Below the pieces are notes generated by a model. That model saw nothing but the letters and a program-made list of their open reading frames with translations. It was not told where the DNA came from and made no database searches. A DNA stretch of 64,000 bases from Opitutaceae bacterium TAV5 (GTDB taxonomy: Bacteria > Verrucomicrobiota > Verrucomicrobiia > Opitutales > Opitutaceae): NCBI GenBank assembly GCA_000242935.3, contig CP007053.1, positions 186,001-250,000 of the forward strand, written 5' to 3'. Position numbers and translations under genes: made by a program. Position 1 is the first letter of the stretch; the number at the start of each line of letters is the position of its first letter. Positions 1 to 7,850 of this stretch are shown piece after piece.

Positions 1-416
1 CTCCCGAACCGCGTCTGCGAGAGGTTTTCCACCTCGTCCTTGTCCAGCCGGTGCTCGTCCACGATCCGGAGGATCAGGTCGCGCTGCTTGTCCGAGCACC
101 GCCACGCCGGCCCGTCTCCGTTCCCGCTGGCGGGTGCCGGCGCAGGCGCGGGCGAGGCATTGCTGGCGCTGGCATATCCGGCGCGCCGGGGGATGGCATT
201 CCCCGGGGGTGGCGCGGGTGTTTCGCCGGGGATGAACCCGGCCTGCACAATCTGCGAATCCACGGCCGTCTGAAGGCGGCTGTAGAGTTCCGCGTTGACC
301 TGCTCCAGCTGCGACAGGTCCGTGAGTTCCGTTCTCAGCGTGACCGAGAACTGGTGCGAGGAATAGGCCGGCAACCCGACTTTCTTCGCGTAGTTGGCTT
401 CGATGATGACTGGCAT
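1..416 (-). CDS. Hypothetical element protein, 3' end outside window
   Basis: An open minus-strand frame runs from an ATG at 416 off the left edge of the window (at least 138 codons). The start is fixed by a strong Shine-Dalgarno (AAAGGAGG) about 7 bases upstream, directly after the terminator at 451-489. The N-terminal half reads as a small beta-rich domain (MPVIIEANYAKKVGLPAYSS), then a Pro/Ala linker. The visible C-terminal part (SDKQRDLILRIVDEHRLDKD) is a short helical module of the kind often found at the ends of phage and plasmid DNA-metabolism proteins. I do not recognise a family. It forms its own transcription unit within the integrative element. Confidence 0.55.
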   Translation of the reverse strand, partial: MPVIIEANYAKKVGLPAYSSHQFSVTLRTELTDLSQLEQVNAELYSRLQTAVDSQIVQAGFIPGETPAPPPGNAIPRRAGYASASNASPAPAPAPASGNGDGPAWRCSDKQRDLILRIVDEHRLDKDEVENLSQTRFG

Positions 417-450
417 CTTCTCGCCTCCTTTCGTGTTTGACCGCTACATG

Positions 451-489
451 AAAACAAAACGCCCCGGAGGCGGTCGGCTCTCCGGGGCG
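451..489 (-). terminator. Rho-independent terminator
   Basis: A perfect 10-bp stem (CGCCCCGGAG at 460-469 with CTCCGGGGCG at 480-489) and a 10-base loop are followed, in minus-strand direction, by TTTTGTTTT (451-459). It lies just downstream of the 514-1227 gene and ends the element's minus-strand operon before the leftmost gene. Confidence 0.8.
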
Positions 490-513
490 ATGGATAAGGG
501 CAATGTGTCCTTA

Positions 514-1227
514 TCAATTATATATAGCACAAAGAGAAGCGTTGTTGCAGGGCGTCGAAAAGGGAACGAGATCACTCAAAAACATCCTCCGCGACATCCA
601 AAAATATCCACGATTTCGGTACCCGATCCCTCGCGCCTTGTCCTCCGGCGTTTCCCGCCAGCACCACGAGGCGCCCGTCTGGTCGACCAGGGAAGGAATG
701 TCATAGCCGCGACGCATCAGGTACTGGATCGCCGGATGCTCCGGAGGCAGCATCGTCAGCATCGTGGTGTCGCCCGGGCGCTCCGGGACAAGGTTGCCCC
801 GTTCGTCCCGGACAAGCGATCTCGACGTGTCGTTGACCCGGATCTGGCCGGACATGCTGCCGGTCGCCTGGATGCCCCTGGCAGCCAGATTCGGCATGCG
901 CAGGAGCCCTGACAGGCGGTAGCTGGTCGAAGTCTTCATGCAGCGCCCGACCAGGTCCATGTCGTAGGTGCCTGCTCTCTGGCGCCAGGTTCCAAGTCCC
1001 AGCGCCTTGTCGGCATTCACGCAACAATGCATCTTTTCCAGCTCGATCCTGCCGTACAGTTCCAGCGCCTTCGGGCTGGCGAAATAAATATGAAAACCGT
1101 TCTTTTCCTTGGTGATCCGGACGTCCCCGTGAACACGCTTCAGTTTCCCGGCCAGCAGCATGACTTCATGCGGCACGCTGGCGCCGACGTTGCCCGACGA
1201 GCTGACAACAGGATTTTCCCAGCTCAT
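514..1227 (-). CDS. Hypothetical phage/plasmid-type protein, primase-like C-terminal motif
   Basis: A 237-residue protein, last gene of the element operon. Its start codon overlaps the stop of the HD-domain gene by 4 bases, so translation is probably coupled. The N-terminal half has no motif I recognise. The segment around residues 160-200 (HPAIQYLMRRGYD, then a Trp/Cys-containing stretch and RNRGYFWM) resembles the linker found in phage primase-like proteins between the zinc-binding and catalytic parts. The catalytic (Toprim) part is not present downstream, so this may be a truncated relative or a stand-alone domain. The resemblance is weak and from memory. Confidence 0.5.
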   Translation of the reverse strand: MSWENPVVSSSGNVGASVPHEVMLLAGKLKRVHGDVRITKEKNGFHIYFASPKALELYGRIELEKMHCCVNADKALGLGTWRQRAGTYDMDLVGRCMKTSTSYRLSGLLRMPNLAARGIQATGSMSGQIRVNDTSRSLVRDERGNLVPERPGDTTMLTMLPPEHPAIQYLMRRGYDIPSLVDQTGASWCWRETPEDKARGIGYRNRGYFWMSRRMFLSDLVPFSTPCNNASLCAIYN

Positions 1228-1640
1228 ACGCCTTCGGTCAGAAACAGAAGATCAGTCGCGTAACGCCGGATCTGCCCCACCGTCGGCTCGTCCGCGAGAT
1301 TGGTCAGCATGTCCGCAAGCTTCACGGTGCGCGCAACGAGATCCCTTTTTATTCCATCCATGTAAACGCGGTGCGGAACACAATCATCCTTTGTCAGCCG
1401 GAGGACTGACCGGACCACGTCGATCGGAACGCCCTGATCCTGCAGACTTTTCCAGGTTTCACTGGTGTCCTCCAGCACGTCGTGCAACCATGCGGCGGCA
1501 ATCGTCTTCTCCCCCGCATTCCTTACCCGGTGAACAACCCCTTCCACGTGAAACAGGTAAGGGGTAATGCCGTCGCGGCGCGTCTGCCCGGCGTGAGCCT
1601 TCCGGGCTATCTGCTCGGCCAGTTCAACGAGCGTCTGCAT
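1224..1640 (-). CDS. HD-domain phosphohydrolase, SpoT/MESH1-like
   Basis: About 138 residues. It carries the HD-family metal-binding pattern: a first His in HAGQTRRDG...PYLFHVEGV, the HD pair in AAWLHDVLEDT, and a downstream KLADMLTNL where the Asp would complete the site. This arrangement matches the small alarmone hydrolases (MESH1/SpoT hydrolase domain), which remove the 3'-pyrophosphate from (p)ppGpp, although other nucleotides are possible substrates. I chose the ATG at 1640 because a GGAGG lies about 10 bases upstream; an ATG at 1664 would add eight residues and overlap the upstream gene further. In an integrative element it may tune host stringent signalling or defend against nucleotide-based toxins; that role is inference. 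Confidence 0.72.
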   Translation of the reverse strand: MQTLVELAEQIARKAHAGQTRRDGITPYLFHVEGVVHRVRNAGEKTIAAAWLHDVLEDTSETWKSLQDQGVPIDVVRSVLRLTKDDCVPHRVYMDGIKRDLVARTVKLADMLTNLADEPTVGQIRRYATDLLFLTEGV

Positions 1641-1929
1641 GCCGGAGGTCCTCCCTCGCCTCAAGTGCTCTGTCCAGGTACAGTTCCTGGAGCTTGATCA
1701 CCCTTTCTATGTTCCTGCCCCGGTTTCGGAAGTGCATGATCAGTTCCCCCAGTATAGCGTCCAGCTGGTCCGCCCTCACCTTGGCATCCCGCAGCTCCTC
1801 TTCGACCTTTATCAGACGTGCGTCTGAAGCCGTCAGCAGCGCCTCTGCAGCCATCAACTTCGCTGCCAGTTCCTGTTTCGTAAACTTGCCTGCGCAAGCC
1901 TTCCGGTCTGTCGGTTCGAGCGTGCTCAT
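1624..1929 (-). CDS. Hypothetical coiled-coil protein
   Basis: A 101-residue, charged, almost entirely helical protein with heptad-like spacing from residue 17 to 90 (for example AEALLTASDARLIKVEEELR). There are no cysteines after the N-terminus and no signal peptide. It overlaps both neighbours by a few bases, as expected inside one tightly packed operon. Function unknown. In comparable phage and plasmid operons, short coiled-coil proteins of this size are often structural or adaptor proteins, but nothing in the sequence decides this. Confidence 0.55.
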   Translation of the reverse strand: MSTLEPTDRKACAGKFTKQELAAKLMAAEALLTASDARLIKVEEELRDAKVRADQLDAILGELIMHFRNRGRNIERVIKLQELYLDRALEAREDLRHADAR

Positions 1930-2285
1930 TTCGCAATCAGGTCTGCTGCCCGCATCAGTTGAACCAGGTCGCGCTTGGCGGCATCAAGATCCAGCTGGAT
2001 CCGCTCCACGCGCGACAGCATGTTCAGGGTCAGGGAGCCGGCCGCGTTTTGCAGATCCTTGTACTTCCTGTCTTCGGGAGCCGGGCAACCAGCGTGGTCC
2101 GCGGCAGCCTTGGCGCACGCTGCACGCTCGGCTTCAAAGAACGACCCGTCCTGAAGCGACTGCCGGACCTTCGCCAGACCCTCGCGCCTGGACGGTTTCT
2201 GCGGGGTAATGAACCCGGATGTCACAGCCTTGCCCGCAATGCCTGTAGCCTTTTTCAAATCCTTCATATTGATCTTTTTAATCAT
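1926..2285 (-). CDS. Hypothetical element protein
   Basis: A 119-residue basic, mostly helical protein starting MIKKINMKDLKKATGIAG. The start overlaps the end of the upstream gene by 8 bases; a second possible start is Met7 at 2267. It has two cysteines (AACAKAAADHAGC) but no recognisable metal motif. No family assigned. The position in a run of overlapping minus-strand genes, with end-to-start overlaps on both sides, supports it being real. Confidence 0.5.
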   Translation of the reverse strand: MIKKINMKDLKKATGIAGKAVTSGFITPQKPSRREGLAKVRQSLQDGSFFEAERAACAKAAADHAGCPAPEDRKYKDLQNAAGSLTLNMLSRVERIQLDLDAAKRDLVQLMRAADLIAK

Positions 2286-2814
2286 CTAATGTGTCGTTTC
2301 CAACCACCTTGTTGTAGTTTGCTTCCTGCTCAGGCGACAGGCTGTAGTCCTCGCCTCCCCGAGTACCTGCTGCCCACTCTGCTTCCCCGCGCACCTGCGA
2401 TGCTTTCGATTCCCGAAGCGACTCCTCGATCATGGCTTCCAGTTTCGGCACGAATGCCCGCAGCATGGCCTCGAAGTCAGAATCTTGTTTGTCGCTCAGG
2501 TCCGACAGCCTTGCCCGACCCTCCCAGTCGTAATCATGAGCATTGAAAGGAGCGCTCATGCGCATGTCCGACACCAGACACTCCAGATCCAGTAAAAAAT
2601 TTTTCGCAGGAACACCGAGGCGATTCCTGATCTTGTTGACCATCGGATCGGTCGTTCCTTCGTATGACTCGCCGGGGATGTGTCGTGCCCGCAGCCTTTT
2701 GGCCAGCTTCAGAAAAGAGCTGGCTGCTTTCGGACAGCAATCGAACATCCCGGACCATCTTGCAAAAAAGAGTTCAGCAAGGAACTCCGCCCTGTTTTCA
2801 ACAGTAAGACTCAT
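2278..2814 (-). CDS. Hypothetical element protein
   Basis: A 178-residue acidic protein with a good Shine-Dalgarno (AAAGGAA) ahead of its ATG. It is predicted helical throughout; the last 40 residues are acidic and probably disordered. No signal peptide or membrane segment. I do not recognise a family. It sits immediately downstream (15 bases) of the winged-helix replication-like gene and upstream of the two small helical proteins, so its likely context is replication or maintenance of the element. Confidence 0.52.
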   Translation of the reverse strand: MSLTVENRAEFLAELFFARWSGMFDCCPKAASSFLKLAKRLRARHIPGESYEGTTDPMVNKIRNRLGVPAKNFLLDLECLVSDMRMSAPFNAHDYDWEGRARLSDLSDKQDSDFEAMLRAFVPKLEAMIEESLRESKASQVRGEAEWAAGTRGGEDYSLSPEQEANYNKVVGNDTLDD

Positions 2815-2829
2815 GGTTTATTCCTTTCA

Positions 2830-4446
2830 TCAGGCCGCAGCCTGTTCACAGTTCAATTCCTCGGTCAGCGCATTGCAGGGAGCGTTGACCGCCTCTTCCC
2901 AGGCATGCCGGGCAGCAGATTCCGGCGTGAGCCCGATGACTTCATCCAGCACCTCGGCCATCTCTTTCACAGGCGTCATCGGATGCAAGCCAGCATGCAG
3001 ACCCTCCAACCATTCGATGAGCGAAGCCCTCATGCGGGAAAGCCCTGAACTATCAAGCTTTACAACACTTTCGAGGTCAACTCCAGTCGCCTTTCTGGCA
3101 ATCGCGAACGCGTCGTGGCGATGCGACATGCTGACCGCCATCCGGGGAATGGGCAAGCTGTCAGGCAGTGTCTTCGCTCCTCTCCGGATCAACTCGGCCG
3201 CGGCCAGCCAGGAGTAACGTTCCATGCTTGTCTCCAGGATGTTCCGAAGATCCTCGGAGGTCATGGCCAGCACCGTCTCCACATCGGTCTCAAGGTCCTT
3301 TTTCGGCTTCCGGTTGCCTCTGACGTGGAGCTTTTCAGAGATGCTTTCAGACAACCACATATATTTGTCTGAAAGAAGTTTACGCAAGTTTCTGACCGCC
3401 GAGCCAGCGCACTTCAGCAGATCCATGAGACATCCGGGGTTGAACTTTTCCGGGATGATCCTCATGTACTTGAACATGAACAGGTAGTCTGACGCTGGCA
3501 CAGTATTGCGTCTCAGGGTCCTGAGGAGCTTGCGTGCTTCCTGCTGCCCCAGCCCATCCGCCGGGAACGCTGACCTTGCCGCCGCTGCGACCTCCGGGAA
3601 AGCCGCTTCGAGTCCTGCGACGTAGTCCTTCTGCGCCTTCCGGCACGGCTTGCCCTCACGCTTCAGCCGGGAGGAAGACTTCTTTTCGCTGAACGGCTTC
3701 GACTTGCGCCCTGCGCTCCCGGCGGCAGACGCCGAGCGTAGCGAGGGGTTTGCCGGGCTGGCTGGAACGGAAGCCGGGAAGGTTGCAAGGTTTGTGATCG
3801 CCGAAGGCGCAACGTTAGATTTTGAAGTCCCCGGCCCGGAGTCCGGTTCCGAGCGCAGCGAGGTTCCGGACGGAGGAAACGGGGATTTAGGGGTCTTATT
3901 ATCATTATACCCAATCATTCCTAAGGTCTCACCCTGAGATTCGAAACGGGCAGCGGAACGCGCATTCTTGCAGTACGTCAGTCTCAAAACGTTCTTCCCG
4001 GTGGTTTCGTGGATCGCATAAACTCCGTAAGCGTCTTCCCGGGACAGGAAGCTGTCCTTGTCTGCGTTCTTCGGACGATAGCGTGCTCCGACCAGGCGTG
4101 TGTGCTTTGCGTCCTTCGGGAACACCACCCGCTTCGGGGTGACAGCTTTCCTGCTTCTTCCTTTCGGAACTTCCGTGAGGTAACCCTTCTTGCGAAGTCT
4201 GCATACCGCACACCCGACCGCCCGGGATTTTGACGGCAACCCGGCCATGTACGCGATCATGCTGTCGCAAGCCCAGCACCATCCCTCTCCGCCATCGCTG
4301 AGCTGGTAGATCGCACTCAGGATCAGTTTCTCGGTGGAGCTGATTCCCGGAAGGCGGTTGATGTCGCCGTGGATTGTGCCGATCGGTGCGTCAAGGTCGA
4401 TGGCCTGCTTGTTGTGGATGATGGCGTCGGGAGATATGCTTTTCAT
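2830..4446 (-). CDS. Winged-helix protein, replication-initiator-like
   Basis: A 538-residue protein, the largest of the element operon. Residues about 30-110 (SSTEKLILSAIYQLSDGGEG, then AVCRLRKKGYLTEV) form a winged-helix of the type at the N-terminus of phage and plasmid replication proteins and DnaD-like primosome proteins. A long Ser/Lys/Pro-rich linker (roughly residues 180-275, including SAGRKSKPFSEKKSSSRLKR) follows, then a helical C-terminal half without motifs I recognise. The start codon overlaps the preceding gene by 4 bases. Element replication or its regulation is the best guess. A transcriptional regulator with an unusual effector domain is the alternative. Confidence 0.6.
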   Translation of the reverse strand: MKSISPDAIIHNKQAIDLDAPIGTIHGDINRLPGISSTEKLILSAIYQLSDGGEGWCWACDSMIAYMAGLPSKSRAVGCAVCRLRKKGYLTEVPKGRSRKAVTPKRVVFPKDAKHTRLVGARYRPKNADKDSFLSREDAYGVYAIHETTGKNVLRLTYCKNARSAARFESQGETLGMIGYNDNKTPKSPFPPSGTSLRSEPDSGPGTSKSNVAPSAITNLATFPASVPASPANPSLRSASAAGSAGRKSKPFSEKKSSSRLKREGKPCRKAQKDYVAGLEAAFPEVAAAARSAFPADGLGQQEARKLLRTLRRNTVPASDYLFMFKYMRIIPEKFNPGCLMDLLKCAGSAVRNLRKLLSDKYMWLSESISEKLHVRGNRKPKKDLETDVETVLAMTSEDLRNILETSMERYSWLAAAELIRRGAKTLPDSLPIPRMAVSMSHRHDAFAIARKATGVDLESVVKLDSSGLSRMRASLIEWLEGLHAGLHPMTPVKEMAEVLDEVIGLTPESAARHAWEEAVNAPCNALTEELNCEQAAA

Positions 4447-4754
4447 TCGAAGAAAGTTGTCATGTACACTACGAAGCCAGAAACAGTATCCTTTATCGCG
4501 AGAGCCGCATCCGGATCGAGTTTGCGGCGATTCATGAACATTATAGATTCATTTGCGTTCATCATGCGAATCGTGCCATCGTTCGTGATACAAGGTTGTC
4601 CTGCGACAGCAGGTAAATCCAAGTCGCCGGTTAAAATCTCCAGATCGATTTGCTGTTTCTTTGATTTTCCGGGCGGATTCTTGCGACCTTTGATCGCCTC
4701 CAGAACCGCCACTGTCCTGTTTACGGCGCCTGTGTTGTAATTTATACTATTCAT
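4443..4754 (-). CDS. Hypothetical small element protein
   Basis: 103 residues, start MNSINYNTGAVNRTVAVLEA, overlapping the downstream replication-like gene by 4 bases (ATGA type). A basic N-terminus with KGRKNPPGKSKKQQ is followed by an acidic, hydrophobic region. No recognised domain. It is probably translationally coupled to the gene after it. Function unknown. Confidence 0.48.
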   Translation of the reverse strand: MNSINYNTGAVNRTVAVLEAIKGRKNPPGKSKKQQIDLEILTGDLDLPAVAGQPCITNDGTIRMMNANESIMFMNRRKLDPDAALAIKDTVSGFVVYMTTFFE

Positions 4755-4816
4755 ATATCAAGGCTGCTCCGCATGAGCAATGGCGACAACCTGCTGGTTG
4801 AAAAAATGCTCCGAGT

Positions 4817-5008
4817 TTATTTTTTTCCGGCCAAAAACCTTTCTACCGCGGCCCGGCTATAGAGTTTGCGACGGATACCGGGAACGGGCGTCAATAGCCC
4901 CCGGCGCTCCAGCCGCCAAAGGCTGGTTGTGGAGAGTCCCAGTAGCTTTTGAAGGTCTGCTTTGTGGTAAACGGTCATCTCTGTATTATTCTCAAATGTG
5001 CTTGGCAT
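4817..5008 (-). CDS. MerR/excisionase-type helix-turn-helix protein
   Basis: A small DNA-binding protein of about 63 residues. The region DLQKLLGLSTTSLWRLERRG is a helix-turn-helix of the MerR-like group used by excisionases and AlpA-type regulators, and RRKLYSRAAVERFLAGKK forms the wing and final helix. The frame is open back to 5107, but the N-terminal extension looks non-coding; 5008 is chosen over 4978 without a decisive Shine-Dalgarno. First gene of the minus-strand operon, upstream of the replication genes. With an integrase about 600 bp away, it is a candidate recombination directionality factor or early-operon regulator (inference). Confidence 0.62.
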   Translation of the reverse strand: MPSTFENNTEMTVYHKADLQKLLGLSTTSLWRLERRGLLTPVPGIRRKLYSRAAVERFLAGKK

Positions 5009-5107
5009 CGTGATTACATTTCTGAGCGTTCCCCGCCCTTCCTTCAATGGAATCAGTTCGGCACGCAAAAAAATCAGCGAAAATGCATTGAATGGAAATA
5101 TTGACAT

Positions 5108-5633
5108 GAGTCTGCCGAAATCCCGAATTTATATGGTAAAATCCTATTTATCAGCATGTAATGCTATAATCAGGTTACACTAATTTTTTACCGAACAATC
5201 AAGAAAAGTGCGAGTGAACAGATCGTTTTTCGTACGAAACGTATCCCTCAATCTTCCAATGATTTACCAAGGAAAAAATCGAACATGCCAACGCCTGCCC
5301 GAGCCAAGGAAAGCGAACTGCTGCTGCATGCGCAGGCATACCCTCAACTATAAAATAATGATAGGGATCCGGGCTTGGAAGACATGGTTGCATGGTCGCC
5401 TCTCCTTCCCTCCTTTCCCCGGGTGTTTGATCCGCTCGGTCAAAAGGCATCCGTCGAGACCGCGATACTCAACTTCGGGCAGTTGCCGGAAAACTGTTCA
5501 CTGGCAGTATGCATTTTTACCAAGGTCAAGTACGGTACTTTTCAGCAATATAATGATTGCTGTGGCCGCTTGATAGATGGAGTCGGCTTCTGCCGCGATT
5601 CCGCAGAAGTGCGGCTCCAGCAACAAAATAATT
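5108..5633. promoter_or_regulatory. AT-rich control region between operon and integrase
   Basis: About 525 bases without a convincing gene. The first 170 bases are clearly AT-rich and contain two palindromes: AGCAT-gta-ATGCT at 5153-5165 and the perfect 12-mer TTTCGTACGAAA at 5228-5239. This is the expected place for the promoter of the minus-strand operon and for repressor or excisionase binding. A 5-bp stem-loop (CCGCA/TGCGG, 5601-5614) lies near the integrase 3' end, without a T tract. The rest shows no structure I can support. Confidence 0.45.
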
Positions 5634-6809
5634 TTACTTCCAGAATTTCACCTTTGCCGCCTGCTCCACACTATGCGCCCGGCGGTGATGGGCGTAGATC
5701 CGCATCAGGAGCGCGCCGCCATCAGCATGGCCGAGCCATGCGGCAACGGTCGGGATATCGACACCCGCCTCGATGCACGTGGTTGCGAAGGCATCGCGCA
5801 GATCATGATGTGTCAACCGGTCCACTCCGACCGCCGCGCAAGCCCTCGTCAGGCTCTTCTGTGCTTCCCTGACGGCCAGAACGGGCGAAGCCGGATCGAT
5901 GTGCGGCTTGCCGTCCGTAACCACGGTAGCGGCTTTTTCCCGGCGTTTCCGGATGACTTCCAGCAGGGTTCGCGCTGCCGGTATCATCGGAACCTCACGT
6001 CGGGCGGCATCTGTCTTCGTCCCGTTGACGTGAATGATTCCGCGCTCAAAATCCATGTCCTGCCAGCGGACGCCGGCGGCTTCCTTCAGGCGACAGCCCG
6101 TGAAGGCAAGGAAACGGCAAAGCAAGGCGGCCTCAATGCTTCGTCCGCCTGGCCGCTCCATCGCCTCAAAGACTTCCCTCAGTTTGTCCGTTTCCGGGAG
6201 CTTGGGCTTGCGAGGAGCATCCTTTGCCTTGATGCCGCGCACCTTCAGCGGGTTTGCGTGCAGCGCGCCGGTCTCGATGGCGATATCGAGCATCTTGCGA
6301 AGTGCATCGACGGCCTTGTTAAACCGTCCGGGTGATTTTCCCGAAACGGCATTCGTCTCCGCCTTGCTGCCAGGCGGACGATTGCCGGTTCCCTCTTTCA
6401 GAGCCCGGTCACGCCATTTCTCGACTGCGGTGCGGGTTATCTCGTCCGGACGCAAGTCACCGAATCCGGGCCATGTCTTTTCGATGTAGGCGATATGTTC
6501 GCGATAGGCATCCCGGGTGTTGTCTGCGATGTCCGCCCGCTCCTCGACACGCTGGCGGTAAAGCGTGAGCAGGTCGCGCATCCGCCCGACGCCCTGCCCC
6601 GCCGCACGGGCGGCCTTGCGGGTACGCTCGATACGTGACCTGTGCTCGGCGAAGCGCACGCGGGCAATTTCCATCAAATTCGTTTCCAAAGGCACAAATT
6701 TCGTCTTGCCCGCGATTGTGAAGCGCCCGTAATACCGCCCTCCCTTATGCCGTAACAGGCCGGGTAGCTTTGTTCTTTGCCATGTCTTTTCTTTCGTCTC
6801 GTTTCCCAT
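5634..6809 (-). CDS. Tyrosine-type site-specific integrase
   Basis: 391 residues, full length for a phage or island integrase. Residues about 60-140 are the SAM-like core-binding domain; the catalytic domain follows from about 205. Active-site residues are visible: Arg in LAFTGCRLKEAAG, Lys in the beta-hairpin NGTKTDAARREVP, the HxxR box HHDLRDAFATT, the later His in AAWLGHADGG and the nucleophilic Tyr in LLMRIYAHH. The N-terminus (GLLRHKGGRYYGRF) is the short arm-binding type. The gene starts 89 bases from tRNA-Lys, the arrangement expected if the tRNA region is the attachment site. It reads away from the tRNA. Confidence 0.95.
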   Translation of the reverse strand: MGNETKEKTWQRTKLPGLLRHKGGRYYGRFTIAGKTKFVPLETNLMEIARVRFAEHRSRIERTRKAARAAGQGVGRMRDLLTLYRQRVEERADIADNTRDAYREHIAYIEKTWPGFGDLRPDEITRTAVEKWRDRALKEGTGNRPPGSKAETNAVSGKSPGRFNKAVDALRKMLDIAIETGALHANPLKVRGIKAKDAPRKPKLPETDKLREVFEAMERPGGRSIEAALLCRFLAFTGCRLKEAAGVRWQDMDFERGIIHVNGTKTDAARREVPMIPAARTLLEVIRKRREKAATVVTDGKPHIDPASPVLAVREAQKSLTRACAAVGVDRLTHHDLRDAFATTCIEAGVDIPTVAAWLGHADGGALLMRIYAHHRRAHSVEQAAKVKFWK

Positions 6810-6898
6810 GATTTCCTGATTTGTCTCCGGAAACTGTGAAAACGACTATGAAAAGTCAGCAAGACCGAAGTCCTAAGTTGTTAGGCATCAAGTAGAAC
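6810..6898. other. Putative attachment-site region between integrase and tRNA-Lys
   Basis: The 89 bases separating the integrase start from the tRNA hold a 5-bp inverted repeat, CCTAA-gttg-TTAGG, at 6872-6885, close to the tRNA 5' end. By position this could be the core-type site or the integrase promoter. No second copy of tRNA sequence was seen within the window, so the other end of the element must lie to the left. Confidence 0.3.
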
Positions 6899-6973
6899 GG
6901 GTTGATAGCTCAATGGTAGAGCAGCGTCCTTTTAAGTCGTTGGTTCTGGGTTCGAATCCCAGTCAACCCACCA
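6899..6973 (+). tRNA. tRNA-Lys (anticodon TTT)
   Basis: A complete cloverleaf. Acceptor GGGTTGA pairs with TCAACCC. The D arm is GCTC/GAGC, the anticodon loop CTTTTAA has anticodon TTT at 6931-6933, the T arm is CTGGG/CCCAG with loop TTCGAAT, and the discriminator A is followed by an encoded CCA (6971-6973). The anticodon stem has one U-U mismatch and one G-U pair. The 5' end faces the integrase. Confidence 0.95.
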
Positions 6974-7073
6974 CCTTTCCGAGCCTCGCCGAATATCTCT
7001 TCGCCGGGGTTCTTTTTTGTCCGCCGGCCGCCGGCCGACCCTTCCGCTGCCACCCTTCCCGACCCGCATCGCC

Positions 7074-7730
7074 ATGAATCGTGCCGACACCGCCGCCTGG
7101 ATTTCCCGTCGTCTCGCCGAGCTTTACCCGCACCCGGCCATTCCGCTCGATCATCGCGATCCCTACACGTTGCTCATCGCCGTGCTCCTCTCCGCCCAGT
7201 GCACCGACAAGCGCGTCAACCTCACCACCCCCGCCCTCTTCGCCCTCGCCGACAATCCGCGCGACATGGCCCGGCTCTCCGTTGACCGCATCAATGCCAT
7301 CGTCCGTCCCTGCGGTCTCGCTCCGCGCAAGGCGCAGGCCATTCACGCCCTTTCCGGCATCCTGCTCGACAAACATGGCGGCGAAGTGCCGCGCACCTTT
7401 GCCGAACTCGAGGCGCTCCCCGGCGTCGGCCACAAGACCGCCTCCGTCGTCATGTCGCAGGCTTTCGGTTTTCCGGCGTTTCCGGTCGATACCCACATCC
7501 ACCGTCTCGCCCAGCGCTGGCGCCTCACTCCCGCCGGCGCCAACGTCGAACGCACCGAACGCGACCTGAAGGCCCTTTTCCCGGAATCGGACTGGAATTC
7601 CCTGCATCTTCGCATCATCTATTACGGACGCGAACACTGCACCGCCCGCGGTTGCGACGGCACCACCTGCGAGATCTGCCGTCACGTCAACTCCGGCCGC
7701 AAACACCCTGTTCGCGCAGTCCGCGCATGA
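7074..7730 (+). CDS. nth: Endonuclease III (DNA glycosylase/AP lyase)
   Basis: 218 residues. It excises oxidised pyrimidines and cleaves the abasic site. The HhH-GPD fold is clear: LLSAQCTDKRVN, hairpin LPGVGHKTASVV with the catalytic Lys, and the catalytic Asp in FPVDTHIHRLAQRW. The C-terminal cysteine loop reads C-TARG-C-DGTT-C-EI-C, a C-X4-C-X4-C-X2-C spacing instead of the classical C-X6-C-X2-C-X5-C, so an iron-sulphur cluster is likely but its geometry is unusual. I start at 7074 because upstream residues are low-complexity. A stand-alone housekeeping gene, the first chromosomal gene beyond the element. Confidence 0.92.
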   Translation: MNRADTAAWISRRLAELYPHPAIPLDHRDPYTLLIAVLLSAQCTDKRVNLTTPALFALADNPRDMARLSVDRINAIVRPCGLAPRKAQAIHALSGILLDKHGGEVPRTFAELEALPGVGHKTASVVMSQAFGFPAFPVDTHIHRLAQRWRLTPAGANVERTERDLKALFPESDWNSLHLRIIYYGREHCTARGCDGTTCEICRHVNSGRKHPVRAVRA

Positions 7731-7850
7731 AATCACCCTCCGCTTCCCTCCTTCACCTCAACATCGCCGGACTCCGCGTCGACGCCGGCCGCCAACGGAC
7801 GCATCCCACCTCCGCCCTCCGCTAGACCCGGCGCAGCAGCCGCCCGCGCC

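Noticed and set aside
5375-5872. Plus-strand open frame between the operon and the integrase
   Set aside because: The second half is antisense to the integrase 3' end, and the first half has no Shine-Dalgarno or recognisable domain.
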